64,000 nt of DNA from Acinetobacter brisouii. GTDB lineage: Bacteria > Pseudomonadota > Gammaproteobacteria > Pseudomonadales > Moraxellaceae. The stretch lies in the NCBI RefSeq assembly GCF_008993995.1, contig NZ_BKNN01000001.1, forward strand, positions 103,291 to 167,290, given 5' to 3'. The notes under the pieces are model-generated. The model saw nothing but the letters and a program-made list of their open reading frames with translations. It searched no databases and was not told the DNA's origin. The translations under genes and the position numbers were made by a program. Of this stretch, positions 55,117-64,000 are shown piece after piece (the stretch's first letter is position 1; every line of letters begins with the position of its first letter).

Positions 55117-57087
55117 ATGAAAAAATTGCGGGTTTTATGTGCAACAACATATCAATTTTATGGTCGTCTATTTGCCTTAGGGTGTGTTTTTGGAGCCAAT
55201 GGAGCAGCGTTCGCTGCCGAAGAACAATTTAATGATGCATTACGTGCTGCAAATTCAGGAAATACAGCATTATTGGATCAGTATACGACAAGCATGCAAC
55301 AAGATGCTTTGGGGTATTACCCTGAATACTGGAAACTCAATATCAATTTAGGTTATCAACCGTCTGGTCAGATTGTTGATTTTGCAAGACGCTATCCACA
55401 ATCTGCGATGGCAGAAAAATTAGCTGCTGATTATGTCGAAGAAAAAGTCAAGCAAGCTGATTATAACAATGCCCAACCTGTTGTTCCTTATGTCACCAAT
55501 CCTGATCAAGCAGAGAGTTGTGCGGTTGCACAGGTACGCGCCAAATCTGGTGATCCTTTGGTTTTTGCTGAATTTAAAGATTTATGGCTCAGTACCGAAA
55601 GCTTGCCCGATGCCTGTCAAAGTCTGGGACGAATGATGCTCAGTAGTCCACTCATGAGTACGCAAGATAAACAGCAACGCTTATGGGGGCAATTGCGAGC
55701 AGGGCAGTTAGGAGCAGCATTGGCAACAGCTCAAGCCATGGGATTAAATCTATCTTTGGCTCAACTCAATCAAATTCAGAACAGTCCATTGAACTATCTT
55801 TGGTCAACACCTAAAAATAATGCCACAGACTATGCTTATTTAATCTTTGCTTTGTCACGTTTGGCTCAAACTGATCTGGATTCGGGTTTAAGTGCTGCAA
55901 ATCGTGTAGCAGAGAATGTTCCTGAGCCTGTACAGAAATATTTATATCGCAGTGTGGCATATATTGGCGGTACGAGCGTTCTCAAAAATAATTTTAATCG
56001 GATTGTGCTCAACTATTTTGATGTCAGTTATGGTGACTTAGCTTTTAGTCCAGAAGAGGCTGAAATTTATGCCCGTCAGGCGGTACGTTTTGGCGCATGG
56101 GATAGTGTCATGCGTGCGATTGGTAGTATGAGTGTAACCCAACAGCAAGAAGACCGTTGGCAATACTGGTTAGCTCGTGCTTATGAGCAACGTGGCGATG
56201 CAAACTCGAAACGAATTGCAATGGGAATCTATCAGCGTTTGGCAAAAAGTGGTGATGATTATCATAACTTATTGGCTCAACAGCGATTAGGTGAAGCATA
56301 TCGCAAACGGGTTCAATATCAGCCTACAGCCAGCGATTTTCGGCGCTTAGATCAAGATATTCATTTTCGTCGTGCATTTGCATTAAAACGTATTAATGCC
56401 TCAGATATTTATATAAATCGCGAATGGAACTGGGCAGTGCGACAGGCGTATTTACGTGAAGATGATGGCTTGTTGTTGGCAGCTGCACAGCGTGCAGCCG
56501 ATATGGGCTGGTATGATCGTGCAATTTATGCGGCTAATCGTACAATCAATAAACACAATGATCGTTTGAGTTATTTAACGCCTCATCAAAATACGGTGGT
56601 CAGTTATAGTCAAAATGTGGGCTTAGATCCTGCATGGGCGTATGGATTAATGCGTCAGGAAAGTCGTTTTGTGACACATGCCCGTTCTAGTGTTGGAGCG
56701 GGAGGTTTAATGCAAATCATGCCAGAAACTGCGAAACAAGTCGCAAAAAAAATGGGAGAAACGTATAATCCCGCCGTATTAACCGATATGAATACAAATG
56801 TACGTTATGGTACGTATTATTTGTCCATGATTCAGGGGCAACTCAGTGACAATGCTGTGTTAGCCACAGCAGGTTATAATGCAGGACCAAACCGCGCGCG
56901 CCGTTGGCAAGCCAGTACGGGAACCATTGCGGCAGACCAATATGTTGAAAGTATTCCATTATCTGAAACGCGTGATTACGTTAAAAATGTCATGACCAAT
57001 GCAACTCACTATGGTTCAGTGCTTGGACAGGGAATACAAAATATTGGTAAATGGATGCGTGCAATCCCCGCACGTCTAGAACAGTAA
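55117..57087 (+). CDS. slt: Soluble lytic murein transglycosylase
   Basis: 656 residues with a signal peptide ending near residue 33 (FGANGAAFAA). The long helical U-shaped superhelix (about 40-470) is followed by the SLT domain: catalytic Glu515 in MRQESRF, then SSVGAGGLMQIMPETAK and the NVRYGTYYLSMIQG and ATAGYNAGPNRARRW motifs. It cleaves peptidoglycan glycan strands to anhydro-muropeptides in the periplasm. It is divergent from miaB across 254 bases in which I see no gene. The degenerate RNase T2-like gene begins 18 bases after it. Confidence 0.95.
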   Translation: MKKLRVLCATTYQFYGRLFALGCVFGANGAAFAAEEQFNDALRAANSGNTALLDQYTTSMQQDALGYYPEYWKLNINLGYQPSGQIVDFARRYPQSAMAEKLAADYVEEKVKQADYNNAQPVVPYVTNPDQAESCAVAQVRAKSGDPLVFAEFKDLWLSTESLPDACQSLGRMMLSSPLMSTQDKQQRLWGQLRAGQLGAALATAQAMGLNLSLAQLNQIQNSPLNYLWSTPKNNATDYAYLIFALSRLAQTDLDSGLSAANRVAENVPEPVQKYLYRSVAYIGGTSVLKNNFNRIVLNYFDVSYGDLAFSPEEAEIYARQAVRFGAWDSVMRAIGSMSVTQQQEDRWQYWLARAYEQRGDANSKRIAMGIYQRLAKSGDDYHNLLAQQRLGEAYRKRVQYQPTASDFRRLDQDIHFRRAFALKRINASDIYINREWNWAVRQAYLREDDGLLLAAAQRAADMGWYDRAIYAANRTINKHNDRLSYLTPHQNTVVSYSQNVGLDPAWAYGLMRQESRFVTHARSSVGAGGLMQIMPETAKQVAKKMGETYNPAVLTDMNTNVRYGTYYLSMIQGQLSDNAVLATAGYNAGPNRARRWQASTGTIAADQYVESIPLSETRDYVKNVMTNATHYGSVLGQGIQNIGKWMRAIPARLEQ

Positions 57088-57105
57088 ATGCGAGAGATCT
57101 GACTT

Positions 57106-57783
57106 TTGGTTTCCTACATCATTAGACAAGAATGCTTAGCTTATTCAGCTTCTTTTGTTATCGGCAGCTTACTGATGTTTGGGCTGATGGTTATGTATTC
57201 TCCAGCACATGCTGAATCGAACTCTAGCCGTGGCGGACATATTCTACATGTTCAGATGACCCCTGCAATTTGTGCATTAGACCCCAATCGTAAAAAACAG
57301 CGAAAATGCCTTGAAGGTTATGCGCTAACAGTCGCAGGTCTTGTTCCTGAAACCATGCGTGCAGGTTGTGAAACCAACAGCTCAGCGATATTGCCCCCTT
57401 TACAAGCCAAAGTTGTTGCACGCATTATTCCTGATGAAGCATCACGCATTCAGCTTTGGCGAAGTGTTGGTGGGTGTATGTCAATGTCCGCCGTACAATA
57501 TTTTAGAACCATTATTAATTATGCACAGAGGCTCAAAATTCCTGCGGTATTAACAGATGCTTCTTCACATACTATTCAACGACCGACATTGCTCGCCCAA
57601 TTTTTAAAACTCAACTCGGGTTTACCTGCAGATGGTATTGAGTTTCATTGTCAGAGCAATCATGGCACAACTGTATTGACGCATGTCAGCATTTGTTACA
57701 ACAGTAACGGCACATATAAAGCTTGTGCAAATCATGAAATTTCAAATTGTCCAAAAAGCTTTACCATACAGGGAACTTATTAA
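57106..57783 (+). CDS. Exported RNase T2-like protein lacking catalytic residues
   Basis: 225 residues from a TTG start (GAGAG eight bases upstream); a signal peptide ends near residue 36 (MYSPAHA). The fold signature of RNase T2 is visible but both catalytic blocks are changed: CAS1, normally FTLHGLWP, is LTVAGLVP at 74-81 (His to Ala, Trp to Val); CAS2, normally HEWxKHGTC, is QLWRSVGGC at 116-124 (His, Glu, Lys and His all lost, Trp, Gly and Cys kept). Several cysteines that form disulfides in the family remain. It is likely a non-catalytic binding protein. It may share the slt transcript. Confidence 0.75.
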   Translation: MVSYIIRQECLAYSASFVIGSLLMFGLMVMYSPAHAESNSSRGGHILHVQMTPAICALDPNRKKQRKCLEGYALTVAGLVPETMRAGCETNSSAILPPLQAKVVARIIPDEASRIQLWRSVGGCMSMSAVQYFRTIINYAQRLKIPAVLTDASSHTIQRPTLLAQFLKLNSGLPADGIEFHCQSNHGTTVLTHVSICYNSNGTYKACANHEISNCPKSFTIQGTY

Positions 57784-58021
57784 TCTGCTTTGCATGCATT
57801 GATCAGGTGATTTGTCACGTAGTGAAGCAACGGAAGATCAGTAAATTTAGCTATTAACACGCTTCATTTTGTTTAAATTTTCTATCAGACTTTTGTTGCA
57901 AATCATTCTATTTTTCATGCATGACCCGCAAGATTGGAGTACAATAATTGCCGTTTATGATTAAGGATTAAATGGAACCACTGTTTAATCATATCAACGA
58001 TCCTCAATTGGAGATAATCAC

Positions 58022-59008
58022 ATGAAGCAACCCGTTCGTGTTGCCGTTACAGGCGCTGCAGGTCAAATCGGTTATAGCTTATTATTCCGTATTGCAAGCG
58101 GTGAAATGTTAGGGAAAGACCAACCAGTTATTTTACAATTGCTTGAAATTCCAGTTGAAAAAGCTCAACAAGCGCTTAAAGGCGTCATGATGGAACTTGA
58201 TGACTGTGCGTTCCCATTGTTGGCTGGCATGATCGGTACTGATGATCCTAAAGTTGCATTTAAAGATGCTGACTATGCATTGTTAGTGGGTTCACGTCCA
58301 CGTGGTCCAGGTATGGAACGTGCTGACTTACTTAAAGTAAACGGTGAAATCTTCATTGGTCAAGGTAAAGCACTAAACGAAGTTGCTAGCCGTGACGTTA
58401 AAGTGCTTGTTGTGGGTAACCCTGCAAATACGAACGCTTACATCGCAATGAAATCTGCTCCAGATCTTCCAGCGAAAAACTTTACTGCAATGTTGCGTCT
58501 TGACCACAACCGTGCATTGACTCAACTTGCTCAAAAAGCGGGTGTTGCAGTTTCTGACATCGAAAACATGACTGTTTGGGGTAACCACTCTCCAACAATG
58601 TATGCTGACTACCGTTTTGCAAACGTAAACGGCGAAAGCTTGAAAGACAAAATCAACGATGCCGCTTGGAACAAAGACGTATTCCTTCCAACTGTGGGTA
58701 AACGTGGTGCTGCGATCATCGAAGCGCGTGGTCTGTCTTCTGCTGCTTCTGCTGCAAATGCTGCAATCGACCATATGCGTGATTGGGCACTTGGCACAAA
58801 CGGCAAGTGGGTAACGATGGGTATTCCTTCTGACGGTTCTTATGGTATTCCTGAAGGCGTCATGTTCGGTTTCCCTGTAACAACTGAAAACGGTGAATAC
58901 AAAATCGTTCAAGGTTTAGAAATCGACGAATTTAGCCGTGAGCGTATCAACTTCACTCTAAACGAGCTAGAAGAAGAACGTGCAGCCGTTGCTGACATGG
59001 TAAAATAA
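58022..59008 (+). CDS. mdh: Malate dehydrogenase
   Basis: 328 residues, the larger single-domain MDH type shared with many bacteria. NAD-binding [15 protein letters not shown] (about 10-24), the substrate-loop arginines in [18 protein letters not shown] (about 88-105) and catalytic His in [11 protein letters not shown] (about 187). It interconverts malate and oxaloacetate in the TCA cycle. A TTGGAGATAATCAC leader supplies the RBS. The 238-base gap upstream (57784-58021) holds no gene. Terminator at 59031-59057. Codon use is biased towards highly expressed genes, as for the ribosomal genes. Confidence 0.97.
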   Translation: MKQPVRVAVTGAAGQIGYSLLFRIASGEMLGKDQPVILQLLEIPVEKAQQALKGVMMELDDCAFPLLAGMIGTDDPKVAFKDADYALLVGSRPRGPGMERADLLKVNGEIFIGQGKALNEVASRDVKVLVVGNPANTNAYIAMKSAPDLPAKNFTAMLRLDHNRALTQLAQKAGVAVSDIENMTVWGNHSPTMYADYRFANVNGESLKDKINDAAWNKDVFLPTVGKRGAAIIEARGLSSAASAANAAIDHMRDWALGTNGKWVTMGIPSDGSYGIPEGVMFGFPVTTENGEYKIVQGLEIDEFSRERINFTLNELEEERAAVADMVK

Positions 59009-59030
59009 TTCATCAGTTTGATGAGTTGGA

Positions 59031-59057
59031 AAGCACTCTCTTGTAGGGTGCTTTTTT
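59031..59057 (+). terminator. mdh terminator
   Basis: AAGCACTCT-CTTGT-AGGGTGCTT (one G-T wobble) followed by a T run. Confidence 0.8.
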
Positions 59058-59143
59058 ATGACTTTACAGGAATTCAACTGAGAATAATTCCCCAAAAGCA
59101 GTATAATTTTTAAAATAAACAGATTTGGTGGATGGAGATAAAA

Positions 59144-59395
59144 ATGTTTGAACAACAACCTACACTCGAATTGCTATTTCAGCAATTGGGTTTGCCCGCA
59201 GAAGCAGAGGCGATAAAAGATTTTGTGAGTACACATCAACTTGCGCAAGATGTTGAACTCGCGGATGCTGTATTTTGGAATGCATCGCAACGTGAATTTT
59301 TACAACACCGCTATGATCAAGATGATGAATGGGCCATTGTGGTCGATGAATTAAATGAGTTACTACATACCGACGCACAGCATCCGATATCTTAA
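59144..59395 (+). CDS. DUF2789 family protein
   Basis: 83 residues from ATG 59144 with GGAG six bases upstream (an earlier ATG at 59132 is less likely because it overlaps that site). The sequence matches the DUF2789 pattern: LELLFQQLGLP at the start, ADAVFWNASQREFL in the middle. Function unknown. Followed by a terminator at 59411-59441. Confidence 0.82.
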   Translation: MFEQQPTLELLFQQLGLPAEAEAIKDFVSTHQLAQDVELADAVFWNASQREFLQHRYDQDDEWAIVVDELNELLHTDAQHPIS

Positions 59396-59410
59396 GATCG
59401 ATCGAAATTA

Positions 59411-59441
59411 AAAAAACCTCTATTAGATATAGAGGTTTTTT
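59411..59441. terminator. Bidirectional terminator after the DUF2789 gene
   Basis: AAAAAACCTCTAT-TAGAT-ATAGAGGTTTTTT, a perfect stem with A and T runs between convergent genes. Confidence 0.85.
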
Positions 59442-59444
59442 AAT

Positions 59445-59972
59445 TTAATGAAGCTGTTTTTTTACAAGTTCAATAAACCAAACTTCTTGATGGAGTGGTT
59501 TAAATTGAGGATGTGCATGTAGCAGTTCATGGTCATATTCTGAACTATTGATATATTTGCGTAGCCAATGTTTGGTCATGGCATGTTCTTGTTTCACAAT
59601 TGCTGCATACGCCAAGAAGAAATAAATATCACCATAAGCTAAATGTGCCAACGGCTTTAAGATTTGCTGGGTAATCAGTGCAAATTTACTATCTTGATTC
59701 AGCTCAAAATAAATCATATAAGCTTTGGCAAGTTGTAAAGATAAATTTATATACAACTGCATTGGAATTTCTTCAAATTCCACACGCCCTTGTTCTAAAA
59801 TCGCCAGCGCTTCATGCAGAAAATACAACTGTTCTTGACGATTCTGGCTTAAAGTCACCAATTGCAGGCGTAAATCACCACGCTCCAACGCCAGTTCTGG
59901 GCTATTGGCGCTTAAATAGAGCTGATCAGTTTCTCCAATCCGCGCAATAATCTGTTGGCTGTTCATTAACAT
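59445..59972 (-). CDS. Helical protein of unknown function
   Basis: 175 residues, soluble, mostly helical, with leucine- and alanine-rich segments that look like short helical repeats (TPR-like) though no clear repeat signature can be counted. The start has GAGGA six bases upstream. No family recognised. It lies 79 bases from the 2OG-oxygenase gene on the same strand. Confidence 0.65.
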   Translation of the reverse strand: MLMNSQQIIARIGETDQLYLSANSPELALERGDLRLQLVTLSQNRQEQLYFLHEALAILEQGRVEFEEIPMQLYINLSLQLAKAYMIYFELNQDSKFALITQQILKPLAHLAYGDIYFFLAYAAIVKQEHAMTKHWLRKYINSSEYDHELLHAHPQFKPLHQEVWFIELVKKQLH

Positions 59973-60051
59973 GCTGTTTCCTCAATGGCTCATAAACAGT
60001 ATATGTGGATTTTTCGATACATTTAAAGTCAGTAAGGATTAACTGTAGGGA

Positions 60052-60654
60052 CTATGACCAAATCGAGTGATTGCTGCGCATCCATGCCGTGATTGATAGG
60101 CGTTGCTGTTGTGCAGCAAGAACTTCATGCAGTAAATCACTTTGAAACAGGGCGATACGATTCGGTTTTGGCTCTAAAATATGCCAGTTTTGTTGTTTAT
60201 CTTGCAGGCGTAGCTGCCCACCCCAGTCTTCTTGCCATTCTGAATGTAAATACAATACCGCAGAAACCATCCGATCATTTTTCTTTTGTGGATTGTCACG
60301 GTGTAAGGCATAAAATTCACCTGCGTTGTAACAGGCAAAATGTGCTTCGACTTCACGAATACCGAAGAAAAAAGCTTGATTCAGCTCTTGAGCCAGTTGC
60401 ATCAGCGTGGCAACATGTCGTTCAGCAATCGGTAAATTTTCGTTAATCCATAAAATGTAATCACTGCGAATTTGACTCACCACGCCATTTTGAATGGCTG
60501 CATCACGAAATTCATTTAAATGGTGCATACATTCTTGGTGAACGGTTTGTAAGTATTCGTCAGGGTATGCTTGATCAATAAGACTAAAACCAAAACTATC
60601 TAAATCATTGATAATTTTATTTATATCCCATTTTTTTGGTAAAGGCTCAGCCAT
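60052..60654 (-). CDS. 2-oxoglutarate/Fe(II)-dependent dioxygenase
   Basis: 200 residues from ATG 60654 (a TTG at 60675 is the alternative start). The metal-binding HxD is HRD in FYALHRDNPQKKND (about 128-131), the distal His is in SDLLHEVLAA, and the 2OG-binding Arg is in QRLSITAWMR. The layout is that of prolyl-4-hydroxylase-like or PKHD-type oxygenases. The substrate is unknown; ribosomal protein or peptide hydroxylation occurs among relatives. Confidence 0.82.
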   Translation of the reverse strand: MAEPLPKKWDINKIINDLDSFGFSLIDQAYPDEYLQTVHQECMHHLNEFRDAAIQNGVVSQIRSDYILWINENLPIAERHVATLMQLAQELNQAFFFGIREVEAHFACYNAGEFYALHRDNPQKKNDRMVSAVLYLHSEWQEDWGGQLRLQDKQQNWHILEPKPNRIALFQSDLLHEVLAAQQQRLSITAWMRSNHSIWS

Positions 60655-60774
60655 AATTCCCCAGTTAAAATTCAAATCTATTGAAAAACTCAGTTATTTT
60701 AGAACAACTGTCCAATCCGCATCGATGTTTTTTTCATGTTAAGATAGCCGTTGATTTTAGGAATTGATAGAAAC

Positions 60775-61632
60775 ATGAATTACCGTCACCATTTTCATGC
60801 GGGCAACTTTGCCGATGTTATGAAGCATGTGCTTTTGCTGCAACTACTGGCACGTCTCAATGCAAAAGATAAACCTTATCGTTATATCGACACGCATGGT
60901 GGTGCGGGAAAATATGACTTATCTCAAGCCCCTTCACAGAAGTCTGGTGAGTATCTTTCGGGTATTCATCGTTTGATGCAATTGCCATCGATTCAAAAAC
61001 GCCATGCACCTGAAGCAGTACAGCAATATTTGAATCTGGTTGAAAACATGCGTGTCGAAGATGGTCGTGGCGCTTATCCAGGTTCGCCGTGGTTTGCATT
61101 GCAAGGCATGCGTGATATCGACAAAGCCACTGTTTTTGAAATGCAGCGCGATGTCTTTCAGCAGCTTCGCCAAAATATTCGTGACCGCCGTGCGGGGTTG
61201 CATGAACGTGATGCTTATGAAGGGTTACTTGGTGTAATTCCGCCAAAAGAAAAACGCGGTTTGGTGATGATCGATCCCCCTTACGAACTTGAACGTAAGG
61301 ACTTTCCACAATTGGTTGAATTACTGGTCAATGCCTATAAAAAATGGCCGACAGGTGTATTTGCGGTTTGGTATCCAATTAAAGACCGTGCCATGATTGA
61401 ACGTTTTGAGAAAAAAATGAGTAAAACGGGCATTCGTCGTCAGCTCGTTTGTGAAATCTGTGTTTGGCCAGATGATACACCAGTCGGTTTAAATGGCTGT
61501 GGTATGTTGATTATTAACCCACCTTGGCAGTTTGCTGAGCAAGCAGATCAGGCATTACAGTGGCTATTCCCGCATTTGCGCATGCAAGAGAACGGTGGTT
61601 CTGTTGCAGTCAAATGGCTGGTGGGTGAATAA
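60775..61632 (+). CDS. rlmJ: 23S rRNA (adenine(2030)-N6)-methyltransferase
   Basis: 285 residues from ATG 60775 (MNYRHHFHAGNFADVMKHVL, the RlmJ start); a TTG at 60751 is rejected. The catalytic motif DPPYE (about 164) is the N6-adenine methyltransferase type. RlmJ methylates A2030 of 23S rRNA on assembly intermediates. Divergent from the oxygenase gene across about 120 bases. Confidence 0.95.
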   Translation: MNYRHHFHAGNFADVMKHVLLLQLLARLNAKDKPYRYIDTHGGAGKYDLSQAPSQKSGEYLSGIHRLMQLPSIQKRHAPEAVQQYLNLVENMRVEDGRGAYPGSPWFALQGMRDIDKATVFEMQRDVFQQLRQNIRDRRAGLHERDAYEGLLGVIPPKEKRGLVMIDPPYELERKDFPQLVELLVNAYKKWPTGVFAVWYPIKDRAMIERFEKKMSKTGIRRQLVCEICVWPDDTPVGLNGCGMLIINPPWQFAEQADQALQWLFPHLRMQENGGSVAVKWLVGE

Positions 61633-61670
61633 TACGGTTTTTAATCAAAAAATATTGGGGAAGCAACAAC

Positions 61671-62486
61671 ATGACCAATGTGCCCAAACACAATGGAGAT
61701 TGTTCAGATGATGCTTATGATGGGCTAACATTTGAAGTCATCGAAGAAGAGCATACGCATGAAGGGCAGCGCATTAAACGCCGTGGGATTTATTTGTGGC
61801 CTAACTTGATTACCACAGCAGCATTGCTGTCAGGTTTCTACTCAATTATTTCGAGTATGGACGGCCAATTTATCCATGCAATTTATGCCATCTTTCTTGC
61901 AGCATTGTTTGATGGGTTGGATGGTCGTGTTGCACGTGCGATTGGTGCACAAAGCGCTTTCGGTGAGCAGTTTGACTCGCTATCGGACTTGATTGCTTTT
62001 GGTCTTGCACCTGCAATTTTAATGTATAGCTGGAGTTTGCATGGTTTAGGTCGTATTGGTCTGGCTTGTTGTTTCGTTTATACCGCATGTGCTGCATTCC
62101 GTTTGGCACGTTTTAATGTTCAAATTGGTGTGGTTGATAAACGCTATTTTATCGGTGTTGCTAGCCCACTCGCTGCGATTTTAGTGATCTGTCTAGTTTG
62201 GGTGAGTCGTGATTATTCACATGTATTTAATGTGAAAGAATTATCTACCCAAATTAGTTATGCCATTTTCATGGTTGTGGTTGGTTTGCTGATGATTTCG
62301 AATATGAAATATTATTCATTCAAGCAGATGGATCGTAAGCGTGTGCCATTTGTTGTAATGTTGCCAGTTGTGCTGATTTTGGCAGCAATGACTTATAATA
62401 TTCCTGTGGGTATATTGGTGGTTGCAAGTATTTACGCGCTTTCAGGAATTGTGACTACTTTTTTAGCAAGGAAAAAAGTAACATAA
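61671..62486 (+). CDS. pssA: CDP-diacylglycerol--serine O-phosphatidyltransferase
   Basis: 271 residues with about eight membrane helices. The CDP-alcohol phosphotransferase motif is FDGLDGRVARAIGAQSAFGE followed by QFDSLSD, close to DGxxARxxxxxxxxGxxxDxxxD. It condenses CDP-diacylglycerol with serine to make phosphatidylserine, the precursor of phosphatidylethanolamine. The N-terminal 40 residues are acidic and cytoplasmic. It is the Bacillus-like (type II) form rather than the E. coli peripheral PssA. Confidence 0.93.
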   Translation: MTNVPKHNGDCSDDAYDGLTFEVIEEEHTHEGQRIKRRGIYLWPNLITTAALLSGFYSIISSMDGQFIHAIYAIFLAALFDGLDGRVARAIGAQSAFGEQFDSLSDLIAFGLAPAILMYSWSLHGLGRIGLACCFVYTACAAFRLARFNVQIGVVDKRYFIGVASPLAAILVICLVWVSRDYSHVFNVKELSTQISYAIFMVVVGLLMISNMKYYSFKQMDRKRVPFVVMLPVVLILAAMTYNIPVGILVVASIYALSGIVTTFLARKKVT

Positions 62487-62517
62487 AAAAATAAAAGCCA
62501 CATTTATGGAGGTTGTT

Positions 62518-63582
62518 GTGTACTGGAACAGTTTTTCCAAATCAGCGAAGCAGCCTCCAGATTTGACCCAATTGCAGTGGCTGCCAAATCTTCAATATAA
62601 AACACTACATTATGGCTTGGTCTTTTTAAATCTGCCTGCGCCACTTCATTACATCAATTTTCTAAGTTTACTGGGTATACCCAATATTCCTGTTTTACAA
62701 AATCCGGCAGCAGTGACAACAACTGAATTTGATACAGCTTGGATTTTTCATTCTTGCAGTTTAACTCAACTAAACTGTCTACAAAGCTATTCAATACAAG
62801 ATGATTGTGGGCAAACACCAGAACTTATCGACTTTGATCAAACCATTAAAATTGTAAAAGCAGAGCAAAGCTTTAGATTGATTCACGAATATAGTGAACT
62901 CGCATTTTTACTGAACATTCGGTTACATCCACCACGCTATAAAAATTATCCATTTAATCTCGGGATTATGCAGCAATGGGTTTGTCCAGCCAGTATGCAA
63001 GGCACATTACGTTATAAAGAACAAAGCTATCAGGTACAAAGTACTGGTATTTTTAGCTATGCACGAACCATTCAACTTCCATTTTGGAGTTGGTATTTTT
63101 ATACAAGACAAATAATTCAAGTTGAGCATTTGCAATTTATCTTTTATCAAATTCGCAATCGTTTTAATCAAATTATTCACAGTAAACTCATTTTGCTAGA
63201 CACACAGCAGCAAAAAATCAAAACATATTTACATAATGTAGAGTTTGAAGTGGTGCGTGTTTACCCTAAAGTTGTTACGCCAAATGGTTTGAGCATGTAC
63301 TTACCTCGTGAATTTTCTTGGCATTTACAGCATCGACATCTCAAAATTCAACTATTTGCCGAAGCAAGAGGGGATTATAAGTTTGGATTTGGTGCGGGCT
63401 ATGTTGGAAGTTTTAGCTATAAACTTAAAATGAATCAGAAATACTATGAAGGTGAGGCAGGATATTGTGAATATGTTGACTGTCGTGCACTCAAGTGGCA
63501 GGAAATAAATGCCACTGAGAAGCATTTCTTCAAAAAAACCGTACAAGATCTAGCCTGCCAACCCCTAAAAACCTTTAAATAG
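62518..63582 (+). CDS. Large protein of unknown function
   Basis: About 354 residues from a GTG at 62518, preferred because GGAGG ends five bases before it (an ATG at 62506 overlaps that site). No signal peptide or clear membrane helix; rich in aromatic residues and beta-prone (WSWYFYTRQIIQVEHLQFIF near 190, DYKFGFGAGYVGSFSYKL near 288). It resembles uncharacterised Acinetobacter proteins with an AttH/CrtC-like barrel feel, but I cannot make a firm family call. Follows pssA by 31 bases. Confidence 0.6.
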   Translation: MYWNSFSKSAKQPPDLTQLQWLPNLQYKTLHYGLVFLNLPAPLHYINFLSLLGIPNIPVLQNPAAVTTTEFDTAWIFHSCSLTQLNCLQSYSIQDDCGQTPELIDFDQTIKIVKAEQSFRLIHEYSELAFLLNIRLHPPRYKNYPFNLGIMQQWVCPASMQGTLRYKEQSYQVQSTGIFSYARTIQLPFWSWYFYTRQIIQVEHLQFIFYQIRNRFNQIIHSKLILLDTQQQKIKTYLHNVEFEVVRVYPKVVTPNGLSMYLPREFSWHLQHRHLKIQLFAEARGDYKFGFGAGYVGSFSYKLKMNQKYYEGEAGYCEYVDCRALKWQEINATEKHFFKKTVQDLACQPLKTFK

Positions 63583-63624
63583 GATAAAGTTTAATCGGTT
63601 GTAAGAAAAAAGTGGTTTAGGGGG

Positions 63625-63652
63625 TTGCGTTAGATTAGTTATGGTCTATAAT
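63625..63652 (+). promoter_or_regulatory. rRNA operon leader promoter P1 (probable)
   Basis: TTGCGT (63625-63630) and TATAAT (63647-63652) with a 16-base spacer, followed by GCG, a typical discriminator for growth-rate control. Confidence 0.65.
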
Positions 63653-63765
63653 GCGTATCCATCGGCGGTGATGCAGATAAAAACTTGTTGATTAACAAGG
63701 GCTTAGCTAGATAGATAAGTTTTTTGATTGATTGAATGAGTTTTAAAAAATATCGAAATTACCTG

Positions 63766-63793
63766 TTGACTTTGTTTTAAAATAGAGTAACAT
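63766..63793 (+). promoter_or_regulatory. rRNA operon leader promoter P2 (probable)
   Basis: TTGACT (63766-63771) and TAACAT (63788-63793), 16-base spacer, 135 bases after P1. The tandem pair, the AT-rich upstream DNA and the absence of coding sequence to the window end suggest the leader of an rRNA operon. Confidence 0.6.
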
Positions 63794-64000
63794 AGCCGAC
63801 CTAGCTTGATGATGACGAATCATTAAGAAGATCATTAAGAGAATTGGAAGAACAACTTGTGTGGATTTTTACCAGTTGATCAGTCGAAAATATATTTCAT
63901 TGATTGAATTGGTAGAAATTTCTCGAAGTTTATTTGAGCGAATTTTTAGTCAGTAAGATTAATGAGCCAGATTTAGTACTTTTAGTAAAGTACAAATGAT
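63794..64000 (+). other. Non-coding leader, probably of an rRNA operon, cut by the window end
   Basis: No open frame is seen in the last 200 bases. The tail has a hairpin GTACTTT-TAGT-AAAGTAC near 63977-63994. The 16S gene itself is not in the window, so the assignment rests on the two promoters and the lack of genes. Confidence 0.5.

Overview
The window looks like chromosomal DNA of a gammaproteobacterium of the genus Acinetobacter. The base composition is AT-rich. The gene set and the close resemblance of many proteins to gamma-proteobacterial families support this (Uup, SlyX, SdhE-YgfX, YheV next to PrlC, MiaB-YbeZ-YbeY, RlmJ, an AlmA-like flavin monooxygenase). The species cannot be named from the sequence alone. 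Nothing resembles a prophage, insertion sequence, CRISPR array or secretion island; this is mostly core genome with small accessory or decaying patches.

Region by region. 1-426: cut-off lipid A acyltransferase. 611-8475: macro-domain deacetylase, DUF1272 protein, periplasmic cytochrome b562, ABC-F ATPase Uup, SlyX, a tandem pair of NYN/PIN-like genes (the first broken by one TGA codon), and topA. 8557-13500: a membrane-anchored metzincin-like protein, a DUF308 membrane protein, a small RRM protein, two unknown small genes, a CPA2 cation/proton antiporter, and rpmB-rpmG. 13666-15917: an aldehyde dehydrogenase divergent from a TetR regulator, with a palindrome in the dehydrogenase promoter spacer. 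15996-21391: purU, ysxC, nsrR beside a flavohaemoglobin-like gene that has lost its reductase end, a cystathionine beta-lyase-type enzyme, and a class I glutamine amidotransferase.

21562-35355 is one continuous ribosomal protein region: S10 (rpsJ to rpsQ), spc (rplN to rpmJ) and alpha (rpsM to rplQ) blocks, all on the + strand, ending in a strong terminator. The only sizeable gaps hold RNA-structure candidates: a leader with a predicted 29-residue membrane peptide before rpsJ, a three-tier hairpin between rpsQ and rplN, and a GC-rich hairpin before rpsM.

35403-43071 holds an AlmA-like monooxygenase, sdhE-ygfX, an anchored coiled-coil protein, yheV, prlC and rnr. 43338-44503 holds tRNA-Ser(GCT) and three identical tRNA-Arg(ACG) genes; between the second and third lies a HAD phosphatase gene broken by a TGA, and a third decayed small gene follows. 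44945-54862 holds a YcxB-like protein, a fumarylacetoacetase-family hydrolase, a YihY-type membrane protein, wrbA, xpt, a DUF3108 protein, a TonB-like protein, and miaB-ybeZ-ybeY. 55117-63582 holds slt, a catalytically dead RNase T2-like protein, mdh, small unknown genes, a 2OG-Fe(II) oxygenase, rlmJ, pssA and a large unknown protein. The last 400 bases look like the tandem-promoter leader of an rRNA operon whose 16S gene lies beyond the window.

The most notable signals are the degenerate flavohaemoglobin under an apparent NsrR operator, the active-site-stripped RNase T2 homologue behind slt, the peptide-encoding S10 leader, the rpsQ-rplN RNA hairpin, and three genes interrupted by in-frame TGA codons.
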